From Chrysaora quinquecirrha (Eukaryota; Cnidaria; Scyphozoa; Semaeostomeae; Pelagiidae), in assembly GCA_014526335.1 (NCBI GenBank), contig JACTAT010000123.1:186001-250000 (forward strand): a stretch of DNA of 64,000 nt, read 5' to 3'. Position numbers and translations under genes: made by a program. How positions within the stretch are numbered: the first letter of the stretch is position 1; every line of letters starts with the position of its first letter. Below are positions 63,630-64,000 of this stretch, piece after piece. The notes beneath the pieces were generated by a model that worked only from the letters and a program-made list of their open reading frames with translations, had not been told where the DNA came from and ran no database searches.

Positions 63630-64000
63630 AAACATGAATATTCGGGATACATCACCCACATAACAGATAAGCAAACAAGTGCTTCTGGAAACACGTATTA
63701 TGATGTCCACGTCAAAACTTCCCGAAAGGACCAATTAACTGGCAGAGTAATGCTAAAGCACAACAAACAATTTAGGCCGTACTTTCAAGAACATCACCGT
63801 ACTGTACGGTTGATGCCGTCACCTTGACAAACATTAAACAAGGAAGAGATCAGGTCCATTTCTTCAAAGCTACAAAAGGCAGTCAGATCATTAAGTGCGC
63901 ATCCCAACTCAGTTTTTAAAATAAACGATAATCTTGAGACCACAGTGGCAGAAATAAAAAAAAAAAAGCGGAAAAGAGTTTGGTTGTTGTGCCTGGGAGC

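Larger units (their letters stand above)
54493..64000. repeat. large direct duplication, copy 2 (runs off window)
   Basis: Copy of 36082-45594. The offset is 18,411 at its start and 18,406 at the window end, the change coming from small indels. It is preceded by ACGAGTGAAAAAA rather than by the BEL LTR. Confidence 0.95.

Overview
The window is eukaryotic nuclear DNA from an invertebrate animal. The evidence is two intron-rich host genes with canonical GT/AG splice sites, AT-rich introns, and a heavy load of eukaryotic transposable elements (a BEL/Pao LTR retrotransposon, non-LTR retrotransposons, a DDE-integrase transposon carrying a HECT-like gene, a Tc1/mariner element, SINEs and MITEs). 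The mixture resembles cnidarian-type genomes, but the species cannot be fixed from this sequence. No rRNA, functional tRNA, CRISPR or prokaryotic operon was seen.

Host genes (1-29 kb, both on the minus strand). PXK (PX-domain protein kinase-like) can be reconstructed as 20 phase-compatible exons from the ATG at 28979 to the stop at 8574. The product is 553 residues: PX domain, pseudokinase-like domain, basic/coiled segment and a C-terminal WH2 motif. To its left, exons of an SR-protein kinase (SRPK) run from about 8.28 kb to 0.48 kb and leave the window. SRPK and PXK introns hold most of the MITEs, minisatellites and SINEs. One large SRPK intron holds a 4.7-kb element with a HECT-like gene convergent with a DDE integrase-type transposase. 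The PXK intron at 8.8-12.6 kb holds an RTE-like LINE whose endonuclease and reverse transcriptase halves point in opposite directions, as expected from twin priming.

30.2-36.1 kb is a nearly intact BEL/Pao retrotransposon on the minus strand. It has 216-bp LTRs differing at 4 positions and one 1-nt homopolymer insertion in gag-pol.

36.1-64 kb is a mobile-element landscape built on a long direct duplication. A segment starting at 36082 reappears at 54493 and is still continuing at the window end, so the offset is about 18.4 kb and the left edge lies exactly at the BEL LTR. Inside the unit lie a LINE 3' end, OB-fold-like genes, Cys-rich and acidic unknown ORFs, a family-B DNA-polymerase-like fragment, an OB-fold/zinc-ribbon gene, a HUH-endonuclease plus SF3-helicase protein, a Tc1-like transposase, two identical MITEs, and a rearranged endogenous CRESS-DNA-virus-like element.

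The CRESS-like locus (51.1-54.0 kb) has three Rep copies or fragments, 44-bp iteron-like arrays, a 12-bp-stem origin hairpin whose loop carries the canonical nonanucleotide on the minus strand, and an Arg-rich capsid-like fragment. All of its coding regions are broken or truncated. This locus and the neighbouring HUH-SF3/OB-fold/PolB assemblage are the most unusual parts of the window.
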